From Pyrus communis (taxonomy: Eukaryota > Streptophyta > Magnoliopsida > Rosales > Rosaceae): a DNA stretch of 64,000 nt. The position numbers and the translations under genes were made by a program. The notes beneath the pieces are model-generated. The model was given only the letters and a program-made list of their open reading frames with translations, was not told where the DNA came from and did not search any database. Of this stretch, positions 23,545 to 35,560 are shown piece after piece. The stretch is from positions 25,238,815 through 25,302,814 of the forward strand of contig NC_084814.1 of the NCBI RefSeq assembly GCF_963583255.1. Reading direction: 5' to 3'. The number at the start of each line of letters is the position of its first letter. The stretch's first letter is position 1.

Positions 23545-25125
23545 TCAGCGCCTCCTGTTTGCTGGCTCCTTCTGGCAGTTGAAGTAGACGGTGGAAACCG
23601 GCAGTCCAAGGTCGAGCTGCGCCGCAAAGAAGCGGGTGTTGAAATGGGCACGAGAGGGTGGTTGCTCCACCAACCCCACCGGAGCCTTCTGCTGAAACAG
23701 CACCAGAATGTAGCGGTGAATCCCCACTGGTGGCCTCGGACCAACGTACGGCAGTATCTCTTTCCCTGAAATAATTATTTTGTTATTTTATTTATTGATT
23801 GTCAATTTGTTAGCTCATATTAATCTCTTATTTCATGTTATTTTTTATTCATTTAAAAAAAATATGAAAATTAATTAGAGAGCTTGGTAACGAAACCATT
23901 GTGCCACGTGGATGCAACAGGAGGAGAGGTTACCACATCAACAAGGTAACCTTGACAAGTGGCATATACGTGTCACTAGGAGCAAAGGTGTTTCAAGGAT
24001 GAACTACGTGTTGCTATATATGCAAGGACAAAAACACCATTTAGGAAGAAATTTTAAAACTATTTTATTTTTAATTTGTATAAATAGCAAAAATATTATG
24101 AACTATAAGGAAAATATACACGACACGTGGTTTTTGAAAAATTGTTGTACCAAATCAAATTTGGCTTGTTTTGCGGCTAGTTAGTAACGGATGCTTAAGA
24201 GGTATAGAAGCAAAAGATTCATGGTTTTTCGAGAATCAATTGATATGATGGAACTCCGAAAATTTTTGATGATTTTTTCGGAAATAATCTCAAAACATTC
24301 AAAGCCAGAGAAATGCATGCATGTCAATGATTCCGCTTGGAAACGAGTGTTTGCCAGAGATTCTCTACTCGAAAATGAAAGAATGGAATAAAGTTTTCTG
24401 CTCGAAAATATGTGTATATATACGTATATATATATGTGTGTGTGTATATATATAGAGATATATATTTGTGTTGCATGCATGCAAAAAGCTGCAACCAAAA
24501 ACTTAAAGATTTGAAAACGGTAAAAAGTTAGTAAGATTTTTTCTCTTGGTATTTGTAAATTACCTCTGAGAGGGTTTGTTCCTCCAGGGATATCAGACAC
24601 GATCCTGAAATCATAAACAATGTGCATGAAGTTAATTTTTGTGAGTCCAATTAAGAAAGATTATTGACAACAAAATTTGTAAAATTAAGGTAAATAAATT
24701 AAAACGTAATTCATGCAAGAAGAAGAAGCAGTTGATCATCACCAATGGACCCACTCCCTCATGCTTGGCTCACTCGGACTCGGAGCATCAGGGTCAGTCA
24801 TCACCTGCATGAACAATTTTATTAGGTGTACATATTTATGCAAAACAAAAAATGTGAAATGTGTAAATTTAACTCATGCATGCAACAGGATCGAGTTGAT
24901 CTAGGTGTGCACAAGTGAAAAGGGGCGGACCAAGGTGTAGAGCTCGCCAGGGTGACCAGTGAAGGTGATTTTTGGGGGGTTGATGGCCATGGAAGGTTTG
25001 ATGTCACAGCCATTGGTGACATGCTTGGAACCAAAGTAGACTGACATGCTCAGGGTGGGGACGAACATGTCCACGACATCGCCGATCACTCGGCCGACGA
25101 CGAGAGGATCAACGGAGGCAGCCAT
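23545..25125 (-). CDS. MFT: MOTHER OF FT AND TFL1 (MFT), PEBP family, four exons
   Basis: Phosphatidylethanolamine-binding-protein family regulator. MFT acts with bZIP factors in seed germination and ABA/GA signalling (family knowledge). Exons on the minus strand: 25125-24931 (195 bp), 24804-24743 (62), 24604-24564 (41) and 23765-23545 (221); they join in frame to 172 residues, the usual MFT length, and the 62- and 41-bp middle exons are the classic PEBP sizes. The start Met gives MAASVDPLVVGRVIGDV. The ligand-pocket motif DPDAPSPSEPS is at residues 69-79, GIHR at 114-117, and the tail ends KEPANRRR. Residue 83 is Trp (REWVHW), as in MFT rather than the Tyr of FT or His of TFL1. All introns are GT-AG; donor 1 (GTCCGC) is weak. 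An upstream Met at 25197 in the same frame is not used in this model, because family alignment favours 25125. Confidence 0.95.
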
Positions 25126-25232
25126 GAGATCAGGAAGGAAATTAGGAGCAAAAACTAGGAAGAAAAGGAAAGCTAAACAATGCATGAGCAAAAGCAAGAA
25201 AAGCTTTTGGTGGTGAGGGAAGGAGGAGTAGG

Positions 25233-25242
25233 GTTTATATAG
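25233..25242 (-). promoter_or_regulatory. TATA box of MFT
   Basis: Minus-strand reading CTATATAAAC about 110 bp upstream of the MFT start codon. Confidence 0.65.
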
Positions 25243-25300
25243 TAGTGTAAAAGTGACATGGGCTCTTGAGGGCCCTCTCTAGAGTATGTGTAATCTATGG

Positions 25301-25308
25301 TGCATGCA
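25301..25308 (-). promoter_or_regulatory. RY motif (CATGCA on both strands) upstream of MFT
   Basis: TGCATGCA gives an RY element in both orientations about 180 bp upstream of the ATG. RY is bound by B3 factors such as ABI3, a known regulator of Arabidopsis MFT. Function here is inferred. Confidence 0.5.
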
Positions 25309-25432
25309 TAGGCCATCAAAAAGCAAAGGAAAGCAGAGAGCAACACGTATACAAGCACACTATGGTTGAATCACCATCCTGACCGTTCAGATGGCCCAAT
25401 CTCTTCCGTCCGTTGCAGGCCCCACCACCGTA

Positions 25433-25438
25433 CACGTG
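25433..25438 (-). promoter_or_regulatory. G-box/ABRE upstream of MFT
   Basis: CACGTG in the context TACACGTGGA, about 310 bp upstream of the ATG. This is an ABRE-type site for bZIP factors such as ABI5. Two more CACGTG sites lie in MFT intron 3 (23905-23910 and 24124-24129). Confidence 0.5.
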
Positions 25439-25862
25439 GATTAGCCAACAGTGAGGACTTTCAGACCCTTCATGGTTCATGCAACATCAAGATAAGCATG
25501 AATCCAGGTCGGGACAAACACCCTCGTGGAGCCTACGGGAAAAATCAGTGTCATTTGAGATGTGGTGCAGATTTGTGAATGTGAGCCATACTGCACTGGA
25601 ACTCGGCCTTCTTTGCAACTCCTACTGGTTCTGGTTGTGGTTTTGTCTTCTGTACACTCTGGATTGTCTTTTTGTTCAAGGGTTGTTGAATTGGTAATAA
25701 AAATTTGCGTCAGCAATGACCAGAAAAGATTCTTTATTGAAAATAATTTTCTCTGCGTGTACATTTTATTTTGACAAATAATTGGATGATTACATAAAAT
25801 TCATCTAAATTAGTCCTAACTTGCTTTGCTAAACATGTAGAGATCTGCGAAAATTATGTCTT

Positions 25863-26524
25863 TGGCCATCTCCAATTGAATGGGCTATGTATAACCTCTG
25901 TCCAGATTACAATTCTTCAAGAAATTATTTTCTAATAAACAGTGTCAGACTATATTTATATACTATTTACAACCAAGGGGGGCTATTTTTTAGCCCCTCA
26001 ATGATTTAATATTTTAAGTTTGTTCTTTAATTTTAATGGTTAATTGAATTAAACTATCATATTAAAATAAGGTTTCCGGACATATTTTGAGGGTCACTTG
26101 TCGCTAAATGAATAAGTTTCTGGATTTCTTATCTTTTGGTTGAAGATGTGGCCATTTGAAAAATATTGAAAATTTAAATTTAGATTATTGGAAGAGGTAA
26201 GGGAGTGATGTTTTATGAAAGGGATGTGAGCCTACAAAAAAATAAAATGGATATGAGAAATAGTGTAAAAATGGCTTAGGTATTTAAAGGAAAACAATTA
26301 GAAATTTTAAATTTTTTAAATTCGGTCTAAAACCAAAAAAAAAAAAAAAAAAAACAAAAGCCCCTCAAACGGGCTACTTGGCTAGCTAAGAATGGCCAAA
26401 GGGCTAAAACTTGGCCTTGTGGGTCCCCCTTTTTTATAGGCTCAGCCCTTCGTTGGAGTTGAGTTTTGGAGCATTTCGAGCTGATTTTGGCCTATAACCC
26501 TATAGTCGTCTCCATTGGAGATGG
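25863..26524. mobile_element. MITE-like element with CCATCTCCAAT termini
   Basis: Left GGCCATCTCCAATTGAATGGG and right, reverse-complemented, CCATCTCCAATGGAGACG are inverted. The interior has GGGCTA/TAGCCC motifs and a poly-A run. It resembles the Harbinger-like element at 15947-16809 in its ends. TSD not resolved. Confidence 0.5.
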
Positions 26525-26582
26525 ATTTAGAAGATAGCAAAAATGTTACTCTTACCATCTATTTATACCATCTATCTAATTA

Positions 26583-27397
26583 AGGACGGATCCACATAGG
26601 GACCTGGGAGGTCCCATGACCCGTCGGCGATCCTAAATCGTTGCTATAAATTTTCTAGGGACCCCTCGTACTCGAGCATAAGGTCTGTGCAGGTTGTAGG
26701 TTGCAGATTGCAGTGGCTATCTTCTTCTCGAAGAAGATGATCCCGCACGGAGAAGAAAGAAAATAGGGACCATTCATGCCTCTCTACTCCTTGCTTCTAC
26801 CATTGTCTCATCCGTCGGTCCCACCCACTTCTCCTCCAACCTTTCTCTGTCATCTGGCGGGGGCAGTACATAAGCCCAAATTTCCCCAAATTATTTCAAC
26901 CATCTTAGTAATTTTTCTTATGGGTGAAATTTCCTTCATAAGGTTAGTAAAATGGATATGATCTGTCATAGGTTGGTGAAATTTGGGGGTGGAGCTGCCA
27001 TGGCTTTGGGAGAATGGGGACGAAGGTGGTTGGTGGAGGTATGACAGCTTTGTTCTTAGTGAGAGAGAAGGTGGATGTTTGGAAACTAATAAAAGAGAAA
27101 AACGGTGTGTTTGGTTAGAAAGATAATGGGAGTTTGGAAAAAGTTTTATTTGACCGGTGTTTTAAATTTAGTGGTTCATACTAGATAATCAATAACTTAG
27201 ATATTCCCTAGTAACTTATGAAACCTCGTAATGGACGCTTGAGTTATGATTTTATAATTTGTAATATTGTTTTGCATATGATTTTTGAATGAAATGTATT
27301 ATATTTAAATTTTCAGTGTTATTTTGTGTATAATTTTTTTTTTTTTTACCTTTATAATTGGGACTCCCCGAGTTTAAAACCTGGTTCGACCACTGTC
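26583..27397. mobile_element. Possible hAT-like non-autonomous element
   Basis: The right end reverse-complements to CAGTGGTCGAACCAGG, close to a common plant hAT terminus; the left end AGGACGGATCCAC matches weakly. Flanks TCTAATTA (26575-26582) and TCTAATAA (27398-27405) would be an 8-bp duplication with one mismatch. No transposase. The 61-codon frame at 26776-26961 is inside and unremarkable. Confidence 0.4.
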
Positions 27398-27409
27398 TCT
27401 AATAAAAAT

Positions 27410-30099
27410 GGGATCCACATGTTTTAGCAGGTCCCACTTCTACTAAAAAGATGGTACAAATGATTATTTTATCACTTGAAAATGAATTGTGGTTGACAAA
27501 AAATAAGAAACAAACAAGGCAATCGATGTGTTTTTCTTTTGCTCGATGATATTTTAAATTACTGTAATTTATTCAAACTAGTTCGGTTTCAAAGGAATAG
27601 CCTTGCTGAATTGAAATGACCCGGGGTGGTATTGATGCCCTCCTAAGGTTAGGAAAAAGCTAGTGAAGGTCCTTAGGAACCATTTTGAAATATTTGATAC
27701 AGTACTCTTTTCGTGTCCACTAGGTGTTCGGTAGGAAATTGCATATTCAACATATTTCGGAAACATTCGACTGGACACGTCAACATCCCCCTGCAAGATG
27801 CATCATCACCACTCAACATGGGGTCACAAAGTCACATGACAAAATTATGCAAGACCTATCGACAACATTTCATATGTTGACATATATCGGCATGCACGTA
27901 ACATATTCAACAGAGGACAACACGAAGACTAAATGCATAACGAAATGTAGAACTGAAAATTTTGAATTTTTTTGCGCGTTGTGCACTATTCAATTTAAAA
28001 GAAAATGGAATATTTTACACTAAAATCATGAATCCGTCATTGTTCATAGCCCTCGCCCAGCGAGAAACACCTTAATCAAATTTGTTTGAACTGAACACAA
28101 TACTAAATTACTTCGTTTCTCACTGAGGAATAATAAAACATGAAAAGACAGACACACTGCTCTCACCCGCCTGAAATTACGACGATAAAGTAAGGGGCCC
28201 CAGTTATTATCAAACAGTGCCCAACAGATTCTAAAGTCCCAATAGGAGCATGTCGGACAACAACAAGGGCATTCAGTTTAATTTGAGCACACCCGGGTGA
28301 AAATGGATAAAACTTGGCTGCTTAAAGAATCAACAGCATTCTTTGTTGATCACAAATCATGATTGAACACGTGTTTAGCCGTAATTGATGATCAGCATGG
28401 ATGCTGCTGATTTTTCAGCAGTCAAGTCCTGTTCAGTGAAAATATGCCTTGGACGACATACTTTTTCATGGCAACTACTGGATAATCACTTCATTTTCAG
28501 CTTTTATAGGAGTAGCCTAGTAGGACCACTAAATTATTCCTGCCTACATTTCCCGATCGGCCTGTGCATGCCTAATAAAGTTCAAAGTTATTTCTTTAGC
28601 TAATTGAAGAAAATATCATAGTAATTATTACACATTTTCATAAAAAACCAATAAAAACTGAAGAAATAATCTGGGCTAGAGAAGAGTTGTAGTCCTAAGC
28701 AGTGGTATCCAGAATTCGAATCTTCAGAGTTTAAGTGTTAAAGGTTTAAATATTTTAAATTGAAATATAGCATGAGTGCGCAAAATAAATTTCAGTTTAT
28801 TCGTTGAGATATTTCGTTGAATACTTGATGTGCTTGTTGTCATCAGTCAAACTCTGTTGCACACATATCAACAATATCGACATATGCCAAAAACATATGA
28901 TGAGTTATATCGAGAGAGTTTGTCGAGTGTTGTTGACTCAACCTCAAGATATGCTTAGCATGTATTACATCAAAAACTTAATATATACAAAAGGGACTCG
29001 TATAAAACATTCGAAAGGTCCTTGAAAGACCTTCTCAAGTATGTTTTTCGAACTCCGGGTGATCCCGGGATTCACCTCTGAATGTGAGATTGATTTCATT
29101 TTAAAGTTTGGAAAATAAATCTTAACTCGCGCTTAGTTTAATAATACTTTATTTAAATTTGAATCCTTCGTCAACCAATTGATGATGAAGAAAAAGTTTG
29201 AATAAAGCTTTAACCATAATAAATATTTAAATTTACTTCTTAGAATTAAAAGCGATTCTGACATCGTTAATGTGAAAAACGTTTTCTTCGCCGACAGACA
29301 AGTCTTGACATGATGGGTACGATGGCTTGACTGAGCATTCAAAGCATATGAGTCTAGCCCATTTAAGCCCAACCCACCATACAAATGGATCAGACGAAGG
29401 CAATGTAATGGAATCAATTATGAGTTACAATACTTCGGCCTAGTTAGTTTAGAAACAACACTGGTTTTGAATTGTATCTGAAATGAATAAAACTGTTTTC
29501 GAACCAGTGAAAACTTTTTCTATCGTATTAGGCATAAAAAGTTAAAAATGCTTCAGTGTTGTATCCCTTTTTTTTTTTTTTTTTTTTGGATAAGCACTTT
29601 TCAAAAAGCTTCTTCCAAAATCTTCAAGCAATTAGATTTTTTTATTTCATTATATTTAAAATAATCGAAAATTCTAGTATACTTGCTATAAGTTATACAA
29701 GAATTTCTTCAAACACCTTCCATCTAGATTCAGAGGAGCGGATTTCTTGTTTTTCATGGAGTTTTTCGATGACCGGAGGTGCAGCCGCACCTCCTTAAGT
29801 TGCTGGCTTTGTCGCTATCTATAACCTATGCATCGATACACCAGAGTTTACTAAAAAATCTTCAAATTAAATTCCCATATAAACTATATGCACATAGGCT
29901 CCACAGCTCAATTCCTTACCTTATGCTTATAGCGTTATGCCAACCCTAGAAGACAAAGGCCCCCTCGTTGGGCGACGTTGACATTTCACAAATATCTCGT
30001 GAAGAACACAACTGTCACCAAAATAATGCCACCAAGCAAGTTACATGCAGTCTCCATAATTTGTCTCTTCAATACAAAACAGCAGTCCTCTCGGACATG
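27410..30099. other. Intergenic, no supportable gene
   Basis: Only short frames of 70-100 codons without recognisable domains (for example 27724-28023 plus and 29133-29417 minus). A poly-T run lies at about 29568-29587 and a small perfect hairpin GGAGGTGCAGCCGCACCTCC at about 29775-29794. Confidence 0.6.
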
Positions 30100-30642
30100 T
30101 TAAACCTTGGCCCACATATGGCTTACTAGTTTTTGGACAAAAATTCCTCCCAATAGTTGCCGATCAAATCTTCGGTGCGGGTAACGTATTGCCGACATCT
30201 CTTGCAATTTAGTGAATGACTTACCTACTACCAGTTTCTGCACAATTATGGTGGTCTTCTCTTTTTCACCACGTGCACCACTAGAGTGTTCGGGGGTCCT
30301 TGAAAGTCCTCGCATACGCTTCTTCGGACTTTCAGGTGGTCTTGGGTCTATGAATGGATCCGCCCATGCCTACAACCTTTGGGATCGATGCCACAGCGTT
30401 CGAACACCATGATGGCATTCCAAGGGTGCAGGGTAGTCTCTCTCCACAATTAGGATAGGATTAGGAGCATTCTGACACAACACGTAATATAACTGCCCTA
30501 TATAAGTTTTTCTCTTTTTCTCTTCGTTGCCCATAAATGAATGAAGCATCCAATGCATGGGGCAATTGGACATGTCATAAAATGTAGAACAATTACATAG
30601 TACATTTAAAATAAAAAAAAATACACAAATCCCATCCGCCAT
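30100..30642 (-). other. Unassigned open-frame remnants
   Basis: Minus-strand frames 30100-30315 (71 codons, charged, KEKTTIIVQKLVVGKSF) and 30370-30642 (90 codons) are close together, and base composition here is less AT-rich than around. They may be the remains of one broken coding region, possibly of a transposon. No family recognised. Confidence 0.3.
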
Positions 30643-30669
30643 GGTTCATAAATTTTGTGAATCCCTTGG

Positions 30670-32546
30670 CTAGTTTTGGATGGAGGATAGGGTAAGCTGC
30701 AACATAAACAACAAAGAAAGTGACATTACAATGTAGAAAAAGACGGAAGCTGCAAGGATGTTGGATGAGGACTGCTCAGAAATTTGAGAAGAATCGACGG
30801 CAAGAGGCATTCCATCGCTGTTGAGCGTGCACGACCGAGGATCAGACCCGTCGGCGCTTACCATGAAAGCCCGGAAGACGGATGTCACCGTGTGGATGTA
30901 AGCCGTCCGATTCTTGGCAAGGAGCCAAGTGAGACCCATCAACTGACAGTCTTTGTTGTGCATTTTGGTGGTCCTGTCCCCTAATTTGCTTGAATTGGAA
31001 GCTTTCTTCTTGTTAAGCTGATACAAAATAAATTTACTAACTGGTAGGTGCAACATCAAAATCAAATTCATGCTACCGTACAAATACTGTTACACATTAA
31101 GCACCTAACTAACTATTCTCAATCCAAACCAAGAAAAATCCGAAATAAATAAAAGAGTTTTAACGAAACACTTACTGTACTGTTCACTTTTAACGAAAAT
31201 GATATTTTACTTTAAAAAGTCACTCCTGAAACTATTTATTTACAACAACTTTTTGTCATTTTAATTAAAACTCAAAGTTTTCAAATCAGTTTCATTAGTT
31301 TTCCTAATAAATAAAGGTAGGCCAGGAAACACTCTCAAATAACCCTATTCTTGTAGCAAATAGACTCATTATGTCGATATTATTGACAAATTACAATTTG
31401 ACATGTGTAGAATTTTTTTATAATTATTTTGATGCTTTAGTTTTGTATATGTGTCACACAGTAATCTATGGTTACGTAAATACAACCTAGAGGTGGAAAA
31501 TCAACTTATTGAGTTGTTAATGAGTATATGTTAAGATCCGTTTAATTTAATATCACCATATATTAATATAAATGTGAGATTGTTGGCCCTGATGATAGTT
31601 TGAGGTGAAATCGAAATGAGCCTAATCCGATACCCAGACAATCTTCTCTTTCTATATCGACTGCATGTATTACACTCGCTGTAATGGCGCGTCTAGCACT
31701 GTTTCTAGAGGGTAATCTAAAGAAGAAAACACTTTCCCAATTCTCAATAATGGAGCTTTAGGGAGAAGAACCAGAAGGAACCCTAATCAATTATTCTTCT
31801 TCTTCATTTTTTTGGAAATAAAAACAAAAAATGCAGGCCAACCAGCTACGGTAAATCAAACAAAGACTGAAACTTTACAGTTCCAAAAGAAATGTACTTA
31901 CATTGTAGAGACTGTGCAAGCATTTGGAGCAGCCGCCAAGACCCGGAAACCCATTATTGCCGCCGCTCAAGCAATCTCTCTCCAACTTCTTCACCTTCGC
32001 ACCCCCAACAAGCTTCCCCCTTTCGTTCTCCCAAAACGCCTCGGGACAGCTCAAGGGGTGCAATCTTATCCCGCAATAGCAATACACAACATCACAGGTT
32101 TCATTCGGCTTGATCAGATCAATTCCTCTTGTTTTCAGCGCCTGTCCCAAGTCCTCAACGCAAGTTTCCGAGTCGTCTGGCAGCAGTGGCAGATCATAAG
32201 GCTGACCCGCTACTGCTGAGCTCACCCTGCCTACTCTGCCCAGAGCGGTGGCAGAGTAGGCAGAGTAGAGCCACGCCGCGAGCGCAGGGCAGCACCTGCT
32301 TCGCTGTAGGTGGTCAGAGGAGTCACCTTTGGTGGCGGAGCAGGCAGACTTTATGCCGTGGAAGAGCTCATTGGGGAGGTCCAGCGGGCACCCGGCTAAG
32401 TCGGATTGTTCTGGGAATGCAGGGATTGTAGCGGGTGGGGATGGATTTCGGGCCGGGTAGAATGACTGGATGGGAGCCGGGTCCGGGTTGGGTAGACCCG
32501 GGAAGGCAGGGAAGAGAATGTAAAGGAAGAAGAAGGTGAAGGACAT
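30670..32546 (-). CDS. SPARK-domain GPI-anchored protein (At4g28100-like), two exons
   Basis: Plant cell-surface protein of unknown biochemical role. Exon 1 is 32546-31902 and exon 2 is 31017-30670, with an 884-bp GT-AG intron (donor GTAAGT, acceptor TATCAG) in phase 0, giving 330 residues. MSFTFFFLYILFPAFPG is a signal peptide. The Cys-rich SPARK region follows from about residue 45 (AGCPLDLPNELFHGIKSAC, RCCPALAAWLYSAYS, LPLLPDDSETC, ETCDVVYCYCGIRLHPL). Exon 2 has TTKMHNKDCQLMGLTWLLAK and a hydrophobic C-terminus (about SSNILAASVFFYIVMSLSLL) typical of a GPI-anchor signal. The order and motifs match the uncharacterised Arabidopsis protein At4g28100. An in-frame Met 19 codons upstream is ignored because the signal peptide starts at 32546. 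A 153-bp MITE lies in the intron. Confidence 0.92.
31154..31306 (-). mobile_element. Mutator-like MITE, 153 bp, copy 1 (in intron)
   Basis: Ends AGAGTTTTAACGAAAC and ATTAGTTTTCCT, flanked by ATAAATAAA (31145-31153 and 31307-31315), a 9-bp duplication as made by Mutator-type transposases. A same-length copy in the other orientation is at 60011-60163. It lies in the intron of the SPARK/GPI gene. Confidence 0.8.
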
Positions 32547-32603
32547 TTGGGTTTGTTTGTACTTTTGGTTTCTGGGTTTTTTTTTTTTATTTGGTACAAT
32601 CAA

Positions 32604-35024
32604 TCAACAACAGACTGAACAAAGCACTTGAGGAGGAGGGTGGAAGAATTAAAGTGGATGGAGGTAGTGGTGGGTGTGTTGGAGGAGATGAAAGAAAAGG
32701 AAAGAAAAGAAAATGGTGTGGGGTTCGGAATGGTTTGGCTGTTTACTAGATTGCTACCTTTGGCTCAGCGTTATTATTATTATTATTTTTTAATTAAAAA
32801 GGATCGGCTGGTGATATCGTTACGATAGTTCATTTTTTTAGAGGCCAGAAAGATTTACAGAGGTATTTTAACCTCTCACTGATCATCATCGTGCGATTTA
32901 CTAGCATCAAGAATCGAATCTAAGACATGTTGTATAAAATATATACTTAAAATTCATTTTCAATCACTGAGTCACTTTATAGTGGTTATGTTTTTGTAGA
33001 TCTAACCTTTAGTATTGTCAATATAAGTGCTATATGTCTCTATAAAATGTAGATAAAGTTGGTAGAGATTAGTAATAGTATCATGAACAAATGATTCATA
33101 AGGAAGTTAAGTTTGTTTCACATAAGGCATACATGTCTGTGTATTAGGGTATTTCCAGTGGGATACATGTTTGTTTCGAAAAACTTTACACTAACCATGC
33201 TTCTTATTATGCTCTTGAGATAGAATATGGAGAATTTGCTTTGTAAAAGTTTATACAATCGAGTTTTTAAATTTCTGAATTAATAGACTCAAAGTATTTC
33301 TTTGAAATCGTGTATATACACTTGGGGATACCGCAACTTCTGCATTGACAAACTTAAAGAATTTACCTTGTAACCATGTGTTTATACTCGACAATATCAC
33401 AAATTCTCTTGCATATACTACACTTGTGTGAGAATATGTAGAGAACGTTACAGGAAGTCAAGCAACCATATGAGTGTGGGGTTTCCCAAATCCACCAACA
33501 AATCACGCATACTTAAATAACTCAGGCTAAATAGCTCCATTGTAAACAATTTAGCAAATTCACGGATTTTTTAAGAGATTTTGTCTATGTTTGTGTGCAA
33601 CTTTATATTTTATTCCTTTTCCTCCTTAACTAATTTATCAACTGAGTTGCCACTAACAATTTGTTATTAGCATTGACAACATTTACAACATTGGAAAGAC
33701 GAAGGTAACGATTTTTTGGTCTTTTAGAAGTGAGAACATCGAAGCCACCTAGGCAATTCTCTTATCTTTTGCCAAAACACCTAGTCCTTAGTTTAATGTC
33801 CATTTTGACTTATAAACTTATAAGTGACCAAAGGGAATTGAGATCCTCTCCGAATTTTTGTGTCTGGAGTCAATGGATTCGGAAATTTTTACCACTCACT
33901 TTAAATTATACGGTTCTTATTACTCATTCCACTTAACCACCTCACACAACCTAAGAATTCAAATCCCTCTTTCTTTTTCTTCAACAATCCATCTCCGAAT
34001 TCTTAAGCTCCGAACACAGAAATCCAAAAAGAATCTCAACGTAACCTAAGGCATCACACAAAGCAGAGTTTATGTTGCCTTGCAGAAAGTGAATAAAAGA
34101 CTTCTCTCAGTCAAACTTAAGATTTCCAAGCGAAACCTCCTCGCTGTAATTCATGTTTTCTAATGGAGAAAAATTTCGATCGAATTATTTGACCATGTCA
34201 TCTTTTGTAAGTCATCACTTCTTACAAAATCGTAAAATTATCATTCTGACCTCAGTTTACATTTATCTCACATGTCAGAGTAGCATTTCCAAGCAACCCT
34301 AGTGAAATTTCCATAAAGCATTTGCCAAATTTTTATATTGTTTTCTGTATTAGCTGCACGCGTTCCACTCTAAAGCTGGCAGTAGTTCCAAAGAGAAAAA
34401 GCTGCGTGGCTCTCACTTTTGTTTGTGAAAGCAAATATGCTTCTCAGCCATCTCTCTTTCTTTTTTATTTTTGTTCCAATTTGATCTTGTATGATATATT
34501 GTTAGAAAAATGTTTAGAGGATTATTTCTAAAGTAAGATTTTTCATAAATTCTCTTCAAAATTATAATTTAATGTTAATTTTCGTATTAATTTATAAAAT
34601 ATTGTACAAAAAATATAAAGTAATAAAAATGTCATGAAAAGTCGGACGAATCTCCTTAGCATTTCTTGTTATTTAGAAATTAAATTACTATTACTATCGC
34701 TATTATCATCATTGAAACAAAAGTGTTTTTAAAGAGAGGGATTAAAGGTTGTTGAAAGTTTATGAAATATGGAATTTACTATAGTAGTTTCGACAGATTG
34801 GTCCACGAACCTTCTTTAACAATAGTCTTATTCAATGTAACAATAGTTTCACTTTATCGTCTTGTAATTATTTCAGTTTTTGTAACCATTTGGCAGTACT
34901 TATTATTTATATTTTCTTAGAGTAAAAGAAATACATAAAAACTTGCCTATCTTACTCCTCACATGAGATATACATAGAAATCTCAGCCTAGGACGGAATT
35001 GGAGTATTATGTCTATCTCACGAT
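32604..35024. other. Intergenic, no gene seen
   Basis: The first 200 bp are the promoter/leader side of the SPARK/GPI gene, with purine-rich sequence and a short (TTA)n at about 32772. A SINE-like fragment sits at 32845-32930. The rest is AT-rich with frames under 70 codons. Confidence 0.6.
32845..32930 (-). repeat. SINE-like fragment, copy 1
   Basis: ACAGAGGTATTTTAACCTCT, TGATCATCATCGTG and AAGAATCGAATCTAAGA match a second copy at about 62872-62945. Read on the minus strand it carries a degenerate B-box (GATTCGATTCTTG; GGGTTCGATCCTTG in the other copy), suggesting a tRNA-derived SINE. Confidence 0.45.
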
Positions 35025-35026
35025 TT

Positions 35027-35303
35027 GTCCTACACACTCCAATCTAGATGTCAAGTACGCATCTAAATTGAAGCGTGCTCGCCATCACCCAAATATGTGA
35101 CTAGCCATGATAATCGTGAAACTATAACTAAAGTCGACAACTGATAACTCTAAAATTCTAGTTCATATGAATTAGTTATAAGCTGTCAACTTTAGTTATG
35201 CCTTCACACTTTTCATGTTACGTCACCCGTTTGGATGATGGTCAACACATCTCAACTTCGGTGCCTACTAAACATGGGGATTGGGTGTGTCATTTCACAT
35301 ACC
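35027..35303. repeat. Palindromic repeat made of two inverted LTR-head-like arms
   Basis: The left arm (about 35027-35150) and right arm (about 35168-35303) are inverted, diverged copies. Read from the right end inward the arm begins TGACACACCCAATCC and continues GGGTGACGTAACATG, resembling the first 70 bp of the chromovirus LTR (TGACACACCCCGACC, GGTGACGTAGCCATG). Probably an old rearranged LTR fragment or a foldback element. Confidence 0.55.
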
Positions 35304-35560
35304 GGATAAGTTCTCCAAAAGACGAGATTGAAAGGATGGAGAGCTTCAAAAGAAAAAAAAGTAGTTTTACTACTTTTCATACATTCCCGATGAAAATACT
35401 TCTATCACACAGAAAACTCCCTAGTGCGGTCCTTGATACTCAAAAGTACAAAGCCTATATATTATATCAGGTATATCAGGTATATATGTTCATAAAAAAA
35501 GAAAAGTTCAAAGCCATTGTTTAACAACAAATACTAATTCGAGTCGTCTATGAGAAAAAC

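Noticed and set aside
25366..25774. Overlapping 70-95-codon frames on both strands upstream of MFT
   Set aside because: No domain; the region is the MFT promoter side, and openness comes from moderate GC content.
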